Source: Halicephalobus mephisto
Taxonomy: Eukaryota > Nematoda > Chromadorea > Rhabditida > Panagrolaimidae
Assembly (NCBI GenBank): GCA_009193035.1
Contig: SWDT01000167.1
Location: forward strand, 1-52,537
Length of the DNA stretch: 52,537 nucleotides
Reading direction: 5' to 3'
The position numbers and the translations under genes were made by a program. Position 1 is the first letter of the stretch; every line of letters begins with the position of its first letter. Of the stretch, positions 32,240-44,400 are shown piece by piece. The notes under the pieces are model-generated. The model made no database searches and was not told where the DNA came from. It saw only the letters and a program-made list of their open reading frames with translations.

Positions 32240-33884
32240 ATGAGTTTAATTTGGAATGACCTTGTTGATGAGATTTCGCAACACCAGAAGTCCAGGCATT
32301 GGGACGTCCTGCTCCGGTTAATGGTAAGTGGCCTAAAAAATCACAAAAACCAACTTACAATTTATATTTTCAGCTTTCTGGAAAAGAACCATTAAGGACC
32401 ATTTTTGATATATTTTCGAACATCAGAATCATCATGCTGGCCAACGATGACATCAATTTTTGGTTTTACGGTTTTCCTTCTAGAATGATCAAAATAACGA
32501 AATTCGTGCCGAGAAATCTGATAAAACACGCCATTTTCCGGACCGACAAGCTGTATATTCATTTTGCAACTCCAGGAACCAATGCTGACAAGTTGCTGAA
32601 GATGGCTGCCAATGGAAATAGTGAAGTTTTTGTAAAATTGAAATTCTACAGGTTTCAGAATCCGATGAAAGCTTCTGAAATCCAGTCAAAATTTTTCCAA
32701 ACATTTAAAACCTAAAATTCTAAAGCATTTTCCAAGTTCGTTTCGAGACAATTTCGTAACAATATTGATTTTTAGTTTTTATGATTTTAATTTCAGATTT
32801 CAAAAGAATCAAGTTCGTAGAGCCGGATATATTTGTCTGTGACCGTCTGACGTTCTTCAACGTCGTGAAGAGAGCCTCGCCGTACATTGAGTTCGACGGT
32901 GACTGGAGTATCTGCAACCGTATTCATCGTCGGATCCATGTCGCCAAGGTCCACTTTGACAAGCCGTTAATCGAAATCTCGAGGTTTTTCGCCAAACAAG
33001 AAATGGAAATCACGGAATTGCACTTGGCTTCGAATGGAATGACTGACAGTTACCGTCTCGGAGATGTGAACAAGGTCTTCAACAAGGTGAATCCTCGTGA
33101 TGACGTAAAAAAACTCGTGTTTCATATATCGCCGACGAAATTCTGGCCTAATTTTGAGCCTGAACGTCTTCTGGACGACATTGCGAAGATTTTCAGAGAA
33201 TTGAACTACTTGAGACTGGATATCGAGTCGGACATTCCTTATTTCATGATTCAGAAGTACGCCACAATGTTCCTGGGCTTCAACAGGTGCTTGAAGAGGG
33301 ACGATTTCCGATTTTCCATCGAAATAAGCATAAAGATGAGGACCCAGGTACCGGAACCTCAGTACGATGTCGTAGGTTTTTGTATATTTTGTAATTTATC
33401 AAAAACGTTATAATTGAAGAAAATGTGGAATTTTCGAATTTCCGACATTTTTTTACTTTTCCAACAATCCTAAAATTTCTAAAAATTCATATTAGAGTAA
33501 TTTCGTAACTGTGGGTTTTTATTTTTTTATTACAGTAGGACAGTAGAATATGATCGCAATTTTCGAATTCCCGCAAAAAACGAACAAATTTCACAAAAAA
33601 TAGTAAATCTGACACTTCATTACTAAAATCAACCTTGGTCAGTCATTCTTTTTTACTACTTTTACTAGTTTTAGGAATTCTTGAGATAATTTCACAAAAC
33701 ATTTCTGATTTTATGATTTCTCTTATAGGATGTTCTTCGAGAACTCTTGAATTTCCTTGTGGTGGATAATCTGAATCTGAAAGAAACCGAAGACGATATC
33801 CAAGCCCGTTACTACATGGACAATGCCAAAACTCCCGCAAAACGACTCGAATTTCTCTTGGTATTTGATCACGTACAGCCATAA
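32240..33884 (+). CDS. orphan protein, four exons (353 aa)
   Basis: Exons 32240-32323, 32374-32620, 32797-33371, 33729-33884. All three junctions keep phase, the second through a GTGAAG donor, which is the only one that fits. The N-terminus MSLIWNDLVDEISQHQKSRH resembles the start of nematode F-box-like proteins but is too weak to call. The middle has alternating hydrophobic segments (ITELHLASNG, VKKLVFHISP, LNYLRLDIES) reminiscent of leucine-rich-repeat or FTH-type folds of that large nematode superfamily. No signal peptide or membrane segment. It ends 138 bp from the convergent gene at 34023. Function unknown; membership of the F-box/FTH superfamily is a guess. Confidence 0.75.
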
Positions 33885-34022
33885 TTTTATCAAGATCAAT
33901 TTTATTTTGCATTATAACCACTTTTGCACTGGAATTTGTTTTTGACGGTCTACCGTACTTGCATTAATAGATATTGCGATGGATTCCGTTGTGATAAATT
34001 AGCCGATAAATAACCGGACTTC

Positions 34023-35251
34023 TCAGACTAAACGGAGGAATGCCAGTCCAGTGACAACAAAACTGGTAAAAAAACCGGTCTTGATTGCAGCAGAATTGGC
34101 AAGAGGATGAGTACCATAACGTTGGAAGTTCCTAAGGGCCTGGAGGAAAGCAGCATTAGCTGATTCGAGATCGGTCAAGAGGGTTTTGTCGTCCGGTATC
34201 TGAGTCCCGTCTACAGTAGGAGTCTGGGGTCCTGGCAAAGGCGGTAAAGGACCCTTGTTGCAATGGACATTGGGGTAGTTCCGACATCGATTAAATGGGA
34301 GAACAGGACGAGGTTGTCCAGAGTACCCGGGGACTTGGTACTTGGGGGTTTGGGGGACTTGACAAGGCCGGGAAGATTGGCAGTTGTTCGATGGGGGTAC
34401 ATTTGGTTGAGAAGTTGGATAAAGTTGAGGGATGTAATCAGGAGGAGGAGTATGGTTTCTATTTGGTGTGACATATCCATCACTAGGAGGAACAACATAT
34501 TCGCTTTGAGGACCAGTACAGGAGTTGTCAGAAGATGAACAAGCTGGTTTCTGAAAAATCCATATATCAACAATCATAAAAATTCAAAAATAAACATTGT
34601 TACGAAATTGTTTCAACAAGAATTTCCAGAAATCAAACTGGCCTAAAATTTTGGTTTTGCATAGATCACTTTGGAATTATGAAATTTCCTACGAAATTGT
34701 CCCAAAGTGAACTTTCCGAACCCGAAGTTTCAGTTTTGCGCTATGGTTATTTCGCAATCAGTCAAAATTTCGTAATCAACTTCCGGGACTATTTTTTACC
34801 TAAATAGATCCAGAAAGTTAAATTAGAATTGTAAAAATTGAAACATGAATTTTTGAGACAGAAATATCCCGTCACGCCGAAGCGTCCCTCGGAAGTGGGT
34901 TGTTTTTGGAAAATTCAACTTACATCGTACGGTGCGGGACACTTGTAAGGCTCAGGATACGGGGTACAGGGACACTCGTTCTGTTTCCTCGGGAGACAGT
35001 CACTGAGACAGGGACAAATGTAACAAGTGTCTTCCAGACAATCCTCGCTCACACAAGTGCATTTTCCCTCAACCTGGAAAAATTCATATATCAATTTTTT
35101 AAAAACAACTTACACATTCGATTTTTATGTCGTTGATGACGAAACCAGTCAAGTTTCCTCTGCATTCTTCAGAAGGACGAGATTCCAAAGAATCACCGTC
35201 GATTCCAATTACCAGTAAAAAAATCAAAAAAACCGAAAATTCAGAATCCAT
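34023..35251 (-). CDS. secreted Cys/Pro-rich protein with GPI-like tail (271 aa)
   Basis: Exons 35251-35114, 35073-34924, 34550-34023, all phase 0. It begins with a signal peptide (MDSEFSVFLIFLLVIGIDG). Exon 2 encodes a 50-residue cysteine-rich module with twelve Cys (CTCVSEDCLEDTCYICPCLS...). Exon 3 is a Pro-rich, low-complexity region with PPPDYIPQLYPTSQP-type sequence and a few more Cys. The C-terminus NSAAIKTGFFTSFVVTGLAF ends in a hydrophobic stretch after small residues, as in a GPI-attachment signal. Expected at the cell surface or in cuticle or gut lumen. Family not recognised; the module-per-exon layout suggests shuffling. Confidence 0.8.
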
Positions 35252-36004
35252 TTTGAAAAATAAAACTGCTGGATTCAGAAAAAATAAAACTTCTTTTATA
35301 AAGGATTATAAATAAATGTCCAGGAAAATTCCGATGAATGAAATCAGAGTCGTACAGATGACCATTGTTTTTTAGGGAAATTTCGAAATCTAAATGTCGG
35401 AAAAACAATCGAATTCAACAATAGGAAATTTTAAATAAAATTAAAATTCACAAATCGTACAGCTACTAATGTTCGACTTGTGGACTTTGGATATTTCGTA
35501 ATAGACGAAAAAATCAGTGAAAATTATAAAATTCCGTAAAAACTGGTAAAAAAAGTGAAATTCCAGCCAGTTTTACCTAAAAATAAAATTTCCGACAGTT
35601 TTACCTAAAAAATAAAATTTCCGACAGTTTTTCCCTAAGAAATAGAAATTTCTAGACAGTTTTTCCAATGAAAAATTCACAGACAGTCTTTCTTTAAAGT
35701 AATAGAGTTTATGAATGGTTTTTTATTTAAAAGGAATCTATGGATAGTCTCTCTTTGGGAATGTTCCCTGACTTGCCAGATTTATCAAAATAAAAACGGC
35801 AATTGATCAGTCAGAGCGATTTACTGTCTTTTCTTTCTGAATTGACAATGAGCTGTTTTTTTCATTTTTGCTCGAATTTGATTTTTGTTTTTTTACACTT
35901 TTTACTTATAGATTTTTTTAAATTTATTTATTTGTTTTGATGATATATATTTCGTGATGGATTTGCATATTTTAATTTTTGGGATTTCGTTTCAGAGAAG
36001 CTTT
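35252..36004. other. divergent intergenic region with a degenerate 35-bp repeat
   Basis: From about 35570 to 35770 a degenerate repeat of roughly 35 bp recurs five to six times (GACAGTTTTACCTAAAAAAT, AAAATTTCC). The rest should contain the promoters of the secreted protein (minus) and of the orphan gene starting at 36005 (plus); no motif was recognised. Confidence 0.55.
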
Positions 36005-38216
36005 ATGCGTTGGAACTGCTGTGGCCGACGTTCAACACGCAGAACTATGAGCGAGGGATCCGTCTCAGATGACAGCTACACTCCGAACGACAGTACACTG
36101 ACGTCGATTCCAATTGTCAATTCCGAAGTTCCCCGAGATTCAGAAGGATTCATTGTCGAAGACAATCCTGAACCAGAGGAAATCGAAGAATCCCAAGTCC
36201 TTTCGGCTTCGGACGACGATGAAGACCAAGTTGCCACCGAGTGTACGACCTTGTCTCTGGAGGATTCAGATGAGATGGATCAAACAATCCCTGAATCTCT
36301 GTCGAGTGAAGTTCTAGAAGACCAACTAGAAGAACTTCAAGCTCAACTCGCCCGATGGAACGACGACAACGGACCCTCCATGTTCCACAAGTACCAAACC
36401 ACAAATACAGTAAGTTTTTATATATAAATCCAGCATTACAATACAAGCAAAGCATTTTTTTCGACGGGGATGTTTTGGAATTGATTTTTTTCCATAGTTA
36501 TATTTTCGTATGTAATTAACCCTAAAAACAAAAGAATTTTTCATATTTTATCCTAATTTAAAACTTTCGAGATCTGCTTGGATATAAAAAGTCCCAAAGA
36601 ATTGGTTACGAAATAATTACCGCTAAAAATTAAAATTTTAGGCTAATTGAGATTCTAATATCTTGAAATTTAAGATAATTTCATAAAAGTTTATATATAA
36701 TTTTTCCAATCTATGATTGATTATGGAATCATTTACGCAAAATTGAATTTTAGATTAATTTAAATTCTAAAACATCTGAAGAAATCTCATCGAGACAAAT
36801 TTGTGGTGAAATTTATAATTTTTTATGATTTATTACGAAATAACCTATACAGAATTAAAAGTTTAGATTAGTTTAGTTTAATTTTTATATTATGTTTTAT
36901 TACGAAATAACCTATACAGAATTAAAAGTTTAGATTAGTTTAGTTTAATTTTTATATTATGTTTTATTACGAAATAACCTATACAAAATTAAAACTTTAG
37001 ATTAGTTTAATTTCTTCGATTTTGTGGTAAAATTTATTTATGGTTTTATAATCATCTGTTGTTTCCAGATCCTGTCAGTGATGAATAACCATGTTGAGTC
37101 GTGTAAAGAACAAAGGATTGCTTACTTGGACCGCAGAAAGAACATGACGATTATTCCGGTCCTTTATCCTGTTATACTCCCGTGTTTGCCTCCGAAGATG
37201 CCTCCATATCAAGAATCTTTGTCCAAGAAGTCGATATCTGAACCTCTTCGAGATCCAAGGAAAGTAAGTATAGCTGAATCTTATGCAGGACTCCCGGAAC
37301 AAAGTACTAGATTCATTTCTGAGATCAGTAGAACTAATGCTCATTTGCCGCCGGCTCATTTGGCTAGGGAAGGACCGCCCCCGAGGATACAGAGTTTCTC
37401 CCAATCTGGTCGAGGTGAAGCTTCAAGAACGTTTTTCCTAAGACAAGACATCTTTGAAAACGATCGCTTTTCAAGACCAAGTCGTGCGTACAATAATCAG
37501 AAATTCAACAATAGATCGAGGAATCAACAGCAATCTGGAGCTAGAATGGGCAATCACCGTGTGTTCAATCGGTACAGCAGTCGTACGAATTTGCAAGACA
37601 TGTAAGTTTAACGAACGTTTTTCTTGTTTTCCTTCATATGTTGTGGTACGTAAGCTTGAAGATATTAACGAAAATCAAAACTGCCGCTTTATGAAGAAGT
37701 TAATGTTACACTTGATCATGGGATGTGGGGATTTTGAAGGAGTTTTTGGTTACAGTAGGTGCGGATTCTGAAGCTTTCCAGAGTGTTGTAGGAGTTTTTG
37801 AAATATCCTAGGATTTAGTGAGAGGTTATGAAACATTTAAAAAGGGCTTGGAACTTTCGAGAACTTGGTAATTTTAGGATATTTGGAAATCAAGTGGAGG
37901 AGTTTGGAAATTCATAAAAATGTTTCTAATATTTTACAATAGTATGCGATTTGTGTTCCTATAGTTGTAGAAGATGGAGTATTGAAGTTCAATGTTGATA
38001 TTGAGTTTTCTAAATTTTGGAAAATCTGCTTTGAATTCATCAAGGTACTTTTCGAATATGGTAATTGGCATCAAGTTATCCATTGTGATTGAAAGTACGT
38101 TGATTTTTATAACAATACTTGGATTTTGTAGGAATCATTCGGTTGGAAGGATAACGAATTCGGAGCGGTCCAGACGTCTCGGGCAAGTATGTTCTGAAAG
38201 TTCATTAGATTTATGA
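36005..38216 (+). CDS. acidic/Arg-Ser-rich orphan protein (340 aa)
   Basis: Exons 36005-36409, 37069-37601, 38132-38216, in phase. TTTCAG lies nine bases before the ATG. The first exon is acidic and Ser-rich (SASDDDEDQ) with a short coiled coil (LEDQLEELQAQLARW). Exon 2 has a conserved-looking block (ERRxxYLDRRKNMTIIPVLY type, here EQRIAYLDRRKN) and then an Arg/Asn/Gln/Ser-rich tail. That exon can end at its own TAA (37605, 326 aa in all). But CAT|GTAAGTTT is a strong donor, and the exon after TTTTGTAG at 38132 continues with the same composition (NHSVGRITNSERSRRLG), so I prefer the three-exon form. The composition suggests an RNA-binding or regulatory protein; family not recognised. Confidence 0.65.
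36832..37020. repeat. 67-bp tandem repeat in an intron
   Basis: Three units of 67 bp beginning ATTACGAAATAACCTATACA and containing TTTAGATTAGTTTAGTTTAA, the first two almost identical, in the first intron of the preceding gene. Confidence 0.9.
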
Positions 38217-38622
38217 AGTTGTTCATAGGGGTTGGGAATTCATAATTGCAAAAACTTACGTAAATATGTGAACTCATTCTTCATATTTGTGAAGAAATCA
38301 ACAGGGAGATAGAACCACGAGATATATCGAAGATGACAGAAATGGCGAGTTTGCAGGAATCCCCAAGGTGATTCACAGGGGAGTTTCACTACAAACGTTC
38401 AAAGATTGCACGTCATTAAGATTAATAAAAAATTCCGAAAAAAACACGAATTCTGAGGACTTTGAACTATAAATCTGAATCCTAAACGATAGCGAATAAA
38501 TTGTAAATACAGTATTCACCAATGTTAGTCATTGCGCAATTGGTCTCGCGACGAAAAAATTTTTTTTTTTGAATTTGAGTTTCCTATCTTTTTCCATTTG
38601 CGTCTTCTGAATCGTCGTTTAA
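38217..38622. other. intergenic, promoter region of elpc-2
   Basis: No gene. Contains the GGTCTCG element at 38542-38557 followed by a long T run, 65 bp before the elpc-2 start codon. No trans-splice acceptor was seen directly before that ATG. Confidence 0.6.
38542..38557. promoter_or_regulatory. GGTCTCG..CGAAAA promoter element, copy 3
   Basis: GGTCTCGCGACGAAAA lies 65 bp upstream of the elpc-2 ATG, close to the spacing of the copy at 24839 (60 bp from its ATG). Same orientation relative to the gene in both. Confidence 0.6.
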
Positions 38623-41278
38623 ATGACGTCAATGAAGCTAGATTATACTGAGATCTTCGCCGCTGTGTCGCCGATCAGATACTCGATCAGTTTTTCCTCC
38701 GATCAGCGGATTTTTGCTTTTGTTTCTGTCAACGATGTCTGTTTTGCAAAATCCGAGGTTTTTTTTAATTTTTCTAAAATTATCCTTCGATATATCCTTT
38801 CAGTGCCTTGAGAATCCTGGAATCAGAGGGATTATTAAAACTTTGACATTGAAGAAACCTGCTGCATGTGTGTCATTTGTCAAAAGCGAAAGAAAGCTCG
38901 AGAAGGGTTAGTGATTTGACCACTTTTGATTCAGCTTTTCATATATCAAATTTCCAGACACGTTGCTTTTAATCAATTGCGATGGTGAATTACATGTTTA
39001 TGAAGTTGAATTTGATGGAAATGAGGAAATTAAAGTCACTGAAGCTGAAGCAGGTTGGATTTAAATAGTTGCACATCTTAATATTTTTTATTTCTCAATT
39101 CCAGGGAACAAGGTTGACTTGCCATCGGACTTTTGTCATGGCCAGCAACTGGGAAATGACAGAGTTTACTTCTGGTGCCGAAGGAATGTCTTGTACTGCC
39201 GGAAACACGGGGAATCAGAACCTCAGCAGTTTCCTCTCAAAGCCGATGTGAAGTGCTTCGATAGTGTTGTCTATAACGGGATTATGTTCTGTGTTGCTGG
39301 ATGTGTGAATGGAAACGTCTACTTTCTCGAGATCAATGTAAGTTTTCGTTTATCTTTGACTTAATAGTTGGCAATTTCAGACTTCATCAGAGAAATTCAG
39401 TTTCCATTTGGCCGGATTGGTTAGTCCAGCTCCGATTCCTATAACTAATTGTGCTATCCGCAAAGTGAACAACTTGATTCTCGCAGTGTTTAATCATGGT
39501 CCAAAAGTTACAGCTGTTCGATGGGAACCTTGTGAAGAATCCAAGGAAATTTCCAGTCTCAAAATCAGAAGAGAACTGTCAATGTCAGGGAAATCGTGGT
39601 ATTTATCGACGGACTCGGTTATCGGAGACTTTACAAGTGATATTTCGTCGTTAATATTTGGGTCTGATGGACGAAAGTTGTTGATTGTCACTAATGATAG
39701 AGATTTTGGAGTCTATGTTTACAAAGAAGAAGTGGAAAATCAAGGAAACTTCAACTGGGTGAATATTGCTCTTGGTGGAGAAGCCTCTGAAAGACCGTTT
39801 GGGTATTGTGGTGGTATTTTGACTCCTAAGGAAGACAGAGTCCTGATTTACAACACCAGAGGTGCTGTATTACCGTTTTATTTGGAAGAGAAAGGACCAG
39901 ATTTCTGCATTGCTGTTGAGCAACCACCTCCATTCAATGGCCATCTGTCTTCTGTCACGGGAGTTCATTGGGATCCGACAGGAAAACTTCTCTTCACTGC
40001 TGGATCAAGAAGTCGTGAAATTCATGTAATTGCGGCTTTGAAAGATGGAACTCTTGCTCAGATTGCACGTCCGGAAAGTCATCAATATGATATTCAATGC
40101 TTTGAAGTTCTTTCTGGATTAACAATGCTCGTGGGAAGTGGTGAACTGCCCTTTAGAGTTTATAGAGCTTCTTCGAATTATGTAGAATCAGTCAAGAATT
40201 TAGTTGGATTAGAAGGAAATCAGTTAATGAAGATTGAAAAATGTTTACCAACAACTCCATTCTTCAAACAACCCGTTTTGGGAGTCCTGAACACTGCTGC
40301 TGGGGATCCTGAAGCAGAAGACAGCGATCAAGTTGGCATGGTTTTTACAGGTAAGATTTGGAGTAATAAATAGGGGTGGAAATTTACTTTCAGAACGTCC
40401 GACAATCAATTCTTTGATGAGATTTACTTATTGGGAAGTTGCTGAAAGTCTTTATGGTCATACTAATCCGTCTTCTAATCTTGCTATTGATCGAGATGCA
40501 CAATTGTTGGCAACAAGTTGTCAAGCGAATTCTCCTGAAGATGCAGTAATTATTCTTCGAAAAACATCTGATTGGAATATTGTTGATAGACTTCCGGCTC
40601 ATACTTTGACAATTACGAAAATGGCATTTTCTCCAGATTCCAAGTTTTTGTTGTCTGTTTCGAGAGACAGGTCGTTTGCATTATATGAAAGGACAGAAGG
40701 AAAATGGAAATTATTCAATAAAACTGCTGAAGCTCATGCTAGGATGATTTTGTCTTGTGCTTGGATTCCAGACTCAACTATGTTCCTAACTGCTTCTAGA
40801 GATGGACAGATTTCTACCTGGAAAGTAAACGACCAGACACCTGTTTTGCTACAGTCGTTGAAATTAAATTCTCCAGTTTGTTCGTTAGACGTGTATTTTC
40901 AGCCCATTGTGTGAGTCTAAAGATTAAATTTCTTGTGTGAATTTAATTTTCAGGAAAACAATTAAATCATGGGTTGTGGCAGTTGGTCTTGGAGACGGTT
41001 CTATTAATATATATATGATTAATGGGACAACTGGCGAATTTGAATTAGTTCCAATTTCGGAAAAGTTCAAGAACGCTTTTAGCTGTTCGGTGACTTGTTT
41101 GGAGTGAGTTAATTTACTGTTTTTGAATGTTGAAGCTACAATTAATTTTAGATTCCGTAAACAGCAAACCTACTGGGCTTTCTCTGTAAATAGTAGGAAA
41201 GGTACCTCAGAATTGGAATGTGTACTTGCTGCGGGCAGTGAAAGCGGTGTCGTCAAGGTTTTTTCACTATCTCTTTGA
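38623..41278 (+). CDS. elpc-2: Elongator complex subunit 2 (ELP2), WD40 protein (776 aa)
   Basis: Exons 38623-38757, 38804-38906, 38958-39053, 39105-39337, 39381-40350, 40394-40910, 40954-41103, 41152-41278, all in phase. ELP2 is the double WD40-propeller scaffold of Elongator, which with ELP1 and the ELP3 radical-SAM acetyltransferase modifies wobble uridines of tRNAs in the cytoplasm. Diagnostic blocks: GHLSSVTGVHWDPTGKLLFT followed by AGSRSREIHV, IARPESHQYDIQCFEVLSG, then SLYGH...LAIDRDAQLLATSC, VIILRKTSDW, LPAHTLTITKMAFSPDSKFL and LSVSRDRSFALYE, as in the human protein. Length is close to the human 826. The start codon is followed by a second Met at codon 4. Confidence 0.93.
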
Positions 41279-41442
41279 TGGCGTAATACTGCTCATTAGA
41301 GGAGTGAGATTTGTTATTATCGACTGGGCTTATTAGTTTTGTGATTTATTTGTGTAATATTGTTGAGTTTTTTACTACTAAAAAGAGCGATTTCTGAAAA
41401 TTGAAATATCTAGGGAAATATTATCTTTGATATTCATTTGAG

Positions 41443-44400
41443 ATGGCATCGAGAGATTCATTAAAACTTTTATCTTGTCCGGAACATTGGGTTTATACGT
41501 ATTTCTCTCCTGAAATGGCTTCTGAATTTAACAAAAGCGATTTTGTACCACCTGAAATTATAATGGAAAATGTGGATATGGTTTTTGTTTTAATTTGTAT
41601 TTGTTTAACAATATTAACTATTCCGTTGATGGTTGTGTACATCAAAGCTAGTTATGGAGCTAAATATTATCATCCGAATTTGAGATTTTTAGAAGGATAT
41701 TGGACAGTATTGTTGATAATAATGGATTTATCGAGTTTTACATGGTCATGTGTGTCGCTTTATATGGGAGTATTGGCGATAAATGATAAAGCGGGACAAT
41801 TTATAAGAGCTGTAATTTTTTTTGGAATGATGGCAATGAGGGGAATGTTATTTGTTGTTATTATTGAAAGAACTGTAGCTACGTTACTTTCGAGAATTTA
41901 TGAAAAAAGAGAATTATCCTGGGTTTATATTGTGTTAATTTTGTTTTCGGTGAGTTTTTTAAAAGTATAATTTTTTCAAAAACTGAAATTTTTACGAAAT
42001 TGTTTTAAAAAATTTAGATTTTTAAAATTTCGGTTTAGAAGTTAAATTATTTAAAAAGTTAGAAATTTAGAATTTTTTAGAATTAAATTTTTAAAATTTC
42101 GGTTTAGAAATTAAATTATTTAAAAAGTTACAAATTGTTTTAAAAAATTTAGAATTTTTTAGAATTAGATTTTTAAAATTTCGATTTCTATAAAATTCTA
42201 GAATGTTCTACATTTTCATGAGATTCTGAAAAATTCCAAGATTTTTTAAGAGCTTCTAGAATTACCATAGAAGAAAAAAAACTAATTGAATTTCGTAAAA
42301 AATTTCTAGATTTACTATTTCTCTCATTTTGTTACGAAATTCATTTTTCTCAATATTTCAAAAATTTCAAAAAACTACTTTTATAAAAATTAAAAGTTTT
42401 TTAAAATTATTTTGAATGCAATTTAGAAATTCCAAAATTTCTGCCAAATTTAATTTTTAAAATTTCAGAATTATTATTTTTTTAAATTTTAATTTTTGTT
42501 AAAATTCAAAAATTTCGAAAAATTGCTTTTATAAAAATTAAAAGTAAAAGTTTTAAAAATTGTATTAATAAGAATTACTACAAATCTTCGAAATTGTAAA
42601 AAACAGGAAAATACGTCGTTTACAGTAATTGCTAGGTTTACTATTTTGTACTTTTTTAAAGTTCTCACAGAAATTCAAAACTTTGAAAAATTGTGTTTTA
42701 TAATTTTAAAAAATCATTGTAAAAATAATTTCAAAATGGATTTCTAGGGGTACTGTAGACATAAAAATTCAAAATTTGCTATTTTTTAAATTTCGATTTA
42801 GTTTTTACAAAAATTAAAAAATTGCGAAAAATTTTATTTTTATAAAAATTAAAATTTCCTTGAAATTTTGGAATTTTTAAATAATCCTAAAATTACTGTA
42901 AAAAGAATGAATTAACTTCAGTATTAATCATCGTTTTTGTTTTTTATTCATTTTCACAAGATTAGGAAATTTGAATAATTAAGCTGTTAGAAAAATTAAA
43001 AATGAAAATATTAAATTACTTCGAAAGAAAATTTTAGAATTACTGTAAAACAAAAAATAGATTGATTTCAGAGTAAATCTTTAAGTTTATTATTTTTCTT
43101 ATTTTTTTTAAATTTCGCTTTATTTTGATGGAAATTGAAAATTACAATCATCTTGTTGTATTTAGAAAAATAAAAATACACATTATTGTTGATTTGTTTT
43201 AACATGAGTTTTTTTACAGTATAGTTAACAAATAAATTGATTAATTTCAGAATACAGGAGGAATCGCTGCTGCTATATTTTGGGGATTTTGTGGATATCC
43301 GGAAGAAACTTATTTGACTTATTCTATTGTCATCGATTGTCTGTTGTTTGTTTTTGCGTGGCTCTTGGCTTTATTAAATCTTTGGATGCACAGGATAAGC
43401 AGAAGGAGATTAGAGTTATCTCAGAGGTTTCAAGTCCAGGAAAACATCCGATCTCTGAGGTCCGTGGTTGGGGTTCTGTGTTCTGGAACTCTTTACAATC
43501 TGATTTTATATGGATTAACTTACTCCATAAAAAACCACAGAATCAACAATAGGTTTCATATTTTGTTTTTCTTCTTGGTGAGTTACTAACTTAAGTCGTG
43601 TCATTACAGTAAATTAAAAATTAACATTATTATTTAATTCGAATTTTTAGGAAGTTCGAGGATTGTTTTAAAAAACTTAATAGTTGATTTTAGTAATGAG
43701 TTAACAGATTTACCACTTGTTGAGTTTTTTGCTGAGCAGAAGGCTGGATCGCGATTGGAGTAAAGTAATAATACACTGTTAGTTAGCGACACACAGGATA
43801 GACAAATAATTAGAAACAACAGTGGTATCTCAGATAGCTTTACGCCTTCTATACTTTTCTTGAGGACATTCGAGAATGAAGTAACGCGGACTGAGATAAC
43901 ATAAACTATAGACTAATCAATTACAACACTACTTTTTCTATTTTGTTAGGTGTTAGGACAGATATTATACTAGACAGAGAAAACCAAAAGAGGCAGTTTA
44001 AATATCAGGAAGTGTGGGATACTGTAGGGTATGAGTAAGATTCTTAATTGTCTCGTGAGTTGAAGCTTATGTAGATGTTGAGATAAAGACCAAACTAGAA
44101 AAAAAACCTGAATAGATAGCCTAAATATCAAGGAATGTAGGATACTGTAGGACATGAGTAAGACCCTCAGTTGTTTTTTGTGGGAGATATAATTATTGTC
44201 TGTGGATTATCGCCAAAGTAAAAATTGGTGACATTCTTCCTGTTTTTATCCTAACAGTTACGAAATTCACTTTTTACATAGGAATTCAAAAAGTTAAATT
44301 ACATTTCGATTTTTCTTCAATTTTTACGATCACTCAAAAATTCGATTTTCAGGGCCCCGGCGGGTACACGCCCTTGATGATGATAGTAGCTTTGGGTTTA

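Noticed and set aside
34263..34538. 91-codon plus-strand frame
   Set aside because: Antisense of the Pro-rich exon of the secreted protein on the minus strand; low-complexity codons produce open frames on both strands.
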